Shown in pieces: positions 62,501 to 64,000 of a stretch of DNA of 64,000 bases; positions within the stretch are counted from its first letter, which is position 1; each line of letters starts with the position of its first letter. The notes below the pieces were generated by a model. It saw nothing but the letters and a program-made list of their open reading frames with translations, was not told the DNA's origin and did no database searches. The stretch covers positions 1 through 64,000 of the forward strand of contig JAGMUV010000029.1 in assembly GCA_020744425.1 (NCBI GenBank), given 5' to 3'. Source of the DNA: Dactylonectria macrodidyma. Lineage: Eukaryota; Ascomycota; Sordariomycetes; Hypocreales; Nectriaceae. A program made the position numbers and the translations under genes.

Positions 62501-64000
62501 GACGATGACGAAGATCCCTATCTTCCGACCCCACAGACAACGGCACCGCCATCCGAAAGCCCGGATCCTCCATTTTCTACGCCGCCGGAACAGCCCGGCA
62601 GCCCAACTAGCAGGCAACCTAGCCCGGAGCCGACACAGACGTCAGAGCCGGCTAGACGAGGGGGCCCACGAGGACCGCGAAGACCGTGGCCTGCTGCGTC
62701 TCGAGCCTCAGACCGCATCAGGGGCCAAGGAACCGGCCCAGCAGACGAACCAGCTATCGATCCAATCCGAAAGGCTAGCTTTTTCAGCAGCTTCTTCAAC
62801 GGAAGGGAAGAAAAGCTCCACAGACGGAACCTTCCGCCGGAACCTAGGACTTTCAAAGAGCTAGAAAATCACCCCTTTGGCCGCCAATTCAAGCAGGCCT
62901 GCGAGATCCAGATGAGAGACCTGTGGGGTCAAGGGACCTTTGAGGCTGTTCTATCCGAACAGGCCAAAAAGACCCCTATCCCGACGACCTGGGTCTTTAA
63001 ATACAAGACGGATAAGCATGGGTTCCTTACGAAGTTCAAGGCCCGGCTCTGTGTCCGAGGGGATCTTCAGCCCCTTGACGACAAAGAGACCTATGCAGCA
63101 ACCTTAGCAGGAAGGTCCTTCCGGGTCCTTATGGCTATAGCAGCTAAATTCCAGCTAGAGGCTAGGCAGCTAGACGCAATCAACGCCTTCACCAACAGCC
63201 CACTAGACGAAGAAGTCTACATCCGCTGCCCGGATGGATTCAAACGGCACGGATGGAGTCTACGGCTACGAAAGGCCCTATACGGGCTACGCAGATCACC
63301 CTTACTGTGGCAACGAGACCTCCTTCAGACCTTCCAGCAGCTAGGTCTGCAGCAGTGTGCAGAAGACCCTTGTATCTGCAACAACAGCTGGCTGACCGTC
63401 TTCTTCTACGTTGACGATATCGTCTTGCTATATCGAACAAAGGATCAGCTAGCTGCTGAGACCCTGATCAATAGGCTCAAACAGCGGTATCAGATGCAGG
63501 ACCTTGGGGACCTTTCCTGGTTCCTAGGGATCCGAATTCTAAGGGATAAGCTAGCTAAGAAGCTGTGGCTCTGTCAGGACTCATACATCGAGAAAACAGC
63601 TGCCCGCTTTAAGGTCAAGCTAACCGACGATTTCAAAGGAAACCCTCTACCAACCAACGACCTACGGAAAAACCCGTATCAAGCCCAGCAGGACCAGGTG
63701 ATCCTATTCCAGCAGAAAGTCGGATCGATCAACTACATCGCAGTCATCAGCCGGCCTGACGTAGCTAAGGCCGCAGCCCGGCTAGCAGAACACTTACTCA
63801 ATCCAACGGAAGACCATCACCGGATCGCAGATAGGGTCATCATCTACCTCTACGCAACCCGATATCTAGCTATCCAATTCAGCGGTCAAAGCTCTCAAAT
63901 ACCGATCATTCAAATCGCAATTCCAATAGCCGGATCAGCAGCCGGATCAGCAGCCGCCCCGGGCCCGGCCGATCAGACGGATCAGGACCTCGAATTCCTA
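59576..64000 (+). CDS. Copia gag-pol polyprotein, partial (open 1475 codons)
   Basis: ATG at 59576 (MGVADTEASSWAKLNG). One frame without a stop runs through the window end. The gag region goes to about 60780, with a zinc-knuckle-like CLCGKQHFYSKCPYL near 60398. Protease FILDSGSDTHICNN has the active Asp codon at 60800. The GAG-pre-integrase segment is ESILWHQRLGHLNAR near 61256. Integrase has YIDLFSFH, ICRIHRDNDRA and NPAQNGPAERSGG, giving the DDE triad. After an acidic linker comes reverse transcriptase, with TWVFKYKTD, RQLDAINAFTNSP and YVDD at 63407-63418, then the RNase H connection INYIAVISRPDVAKAAAR. The absence of nonsense codons contrasts with every other element here and suggests recent insertion or escape from RIP. 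Confidence 0.9.
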   Translation, partial: MGVADTEASSWAKLNGPSDWKHWIASIRKSATTKDVWDFIDPFKENKKSLARPVFPTAADIKPDATRLSELTPDQRIDLNGLEKQYLENVRIYEKRQKALSAIQDRIILTVGNYRDVIDDEDDVAKELALLRARIQPATWFHEREVLDRYRTALKGPGRTKTKDWVTSWQKVLTEARNLGLPDSKGLRPTLDFLEAVRPMDLTFADIWMNKIQYKASKGKKDWEAKIPDGIEISELFEKQATETKAPKGSFSTFQKTGSSKPAGSNGSEGPKTPCLCGKQHFYSKCPYLVTSIRPAGWKPNQDIEFQINQQLEDPATKQRVDRALQRQKPRDTQPGAPKATTDNRDEGYIKGSSFAGLSLQTTQPPDQQQGQQLGRQPEQQPALTILSTASVITVPGRVYPLRDSFILDSGSDTHICNNLLRFSSYQPSRNPEPIFAGGSELQILGYGQVNLRLEDGLFQLRRAAYIPGFHTNVVSLDLMILAGYNWNPKTGAVFQGIETIFYTRRYHRQQVIEFNEVRPISATAAAAASADQGRPTGLLAAAAASSKDPRAPQTAESILWHQRLGHLNARALEHLTDQTLGVRIKGPIAIDCEACSLAKASRQVSRRSPQTIAPRPYWRVYIDLFSFHTSYDGKQAALLIKDEYTGLIHIYLLSDQTQDSVLGALQAFVSYIRTQYGLRICRIHRDNDRALGIRSINWMTDEGIEDEPSSPHNPAQNGPAERSGGVIAPKNRSMLLGSNLPPDLWSEGWKTAVFLYNRSPQQARDWKTPLGLLISWLQDQGKDTGFVSRQPDLTHLRAFGCRAYPMTTEALKSTQKRDLKTAAHAEIGYLVGYDSNNIFRIWIPERSEVRRVRDVTFDEKTFYDPKNHPIPQPIRQPRVRFLLPAHIDSDSDEDEEIRSTIEVALDDPDQHEQPDQHDLDRSDGPEDTDPDDATDRTEATPDLANPDSPGSPDPEDLAFQDLDLNEQEDKDSDDDDDEDPYLPTPQTTAPPSESPDPPFSTPPEQPGSPTSRQPSPEPTQTSEPARRGGPRGPRRPWPAASRASDRIRGQGTGPADEPAIDPIRKASFFSSFFNGREEKLHRRNLPPEPRTFKELENHPFGRQFKQACEIQMRDLWGQGTFEAVLSEQAKKTPIPTTWVFKYKTDKHGFLTKFKARLCVRGDLQPLDDKETYAATLAGRSFRVLMAIAAKFQLEARQLDAINAFTNSPLDEEVYIRCPDGFKRHGWSLRLRKALYGLRRSPLLWQRDLLQTFQQLGLQQCAEDPCICNNSWLTVFFYVDDIVLLYRTKDQLAAETLINRLKQRYQMQDLGDLSWFLGIRILRDKLAKKLWLCQDSYIEKTAARFKVKLTDDFKGNPLPTNDLRKNPYQAQQDQVILFQQKVGSINYIAVISRPDVAKAAARLAEHLLNPTEDHHRIADRVIIYLYATRYLAIQFSGQSSQIPIIQIAIPIAGSAAGSAAAPGPADQTDQDLEFL

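Larger units (their letters stand above)
59159..64000 (+). mobile_element. Ty1/Copia LTR retrotransposon, apparently intact, right end outside window
   Basis: Domain order gag, protease, integrase, reverse transcriptase, RNase H identifies Copia. The coding frame has no stop in the window. The left boundary depends on the tentative LTR. Confidence 0.8.

Overview
The window is fungal nuclear DNA, most likely from a filamentous ascomycete (Pezizomycotina, probably Sordariomycetes). The introns are 47-107 nt long with GTAAG/GTGAG donors and CTAAC/CTGAC branch points close to CAG/TAG acceptors. The families are typically fungal: LaeA-like methyltransferase, NB-ARC, PNP and ankyrin NLR parts, OrsD-like, DUF3716 and bZIP proteins, hAT, Copia, Tad-type LINE, Helitron. 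Intact genes are few and sit among decayed ones. Many in-frame stops are C-to-T or G-to-A changes, which resembles repeat-induced point mutation (RIP). This is an accessory, transposon-rich region, perhaps subtelomeric or on a dispensable chromosome.

Layout. 1-3.6 kb: C-terminal half of a Helitron helicase with one intron. 4.3-8.1 kb: relics (OrsD-like, ankyrin, DUF7924-like) around an apparently intact TmpA-like membrane flavoprotein whose N-terminus derives from an NB-ARC protein. 9.4 and 36.0 kb: two copies of one MITE. 10.9-11.8 kb: broken imine-reductase-like gene. 12.35-15.93 kb and 19.11-24.09 kb: two related DNA transposons, with 5'-TACGG termini, 5-6 bp target duplications, an integrase-fold transposase and a shared second gene. 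The larger one also carries a DUF3716-like zinc-knuckle gene. 17.7-18.35 kb: intact small secreted protein gene. 25.4 and 53.8 kb: two solo LTRs with perfect target duplications. 27-29 kb: a four-TM membrane gene and a RING-like gene. 29.8-34.6 kb: LaeA-like methyltransferase pseudogene, an unknown relic and a bZIP gene. 38-41.6 kb: PAS-histidine-kinase gene cut by a hAT element. 44-51 kb: membrane-protein pseudogene, SRR1-like gene, LINE fragment. 51.4-51.8 kb: small cysteine-rich secreted protein gene. 52.1-52.8 kb: PNP-type NLR relic.

54.1-58.9 kb is the most coherent functional block. It holds three uninterrupted secreted-enzyme genes: a CHAP amidase/peptidase with an SH3b domain, a sialidase, and a phage-type (GH24) lysozyme with a near-matching SH3b domain. 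All three families are mainly bacterial or phage, so I infer a horizontally acquired glycan-degrading, possibly antibacterial, set. From about 59.2 kb to the window end runs a Copia retrotransposon whose gag-pol frame is open for 1475 codons and leaves the window. It looks young, unlike the other elements.

The two best candidates for something undescribed are the TACGG transposon family with its conserved accessory gene, and the CHAP/sialidase/lysozyme island.
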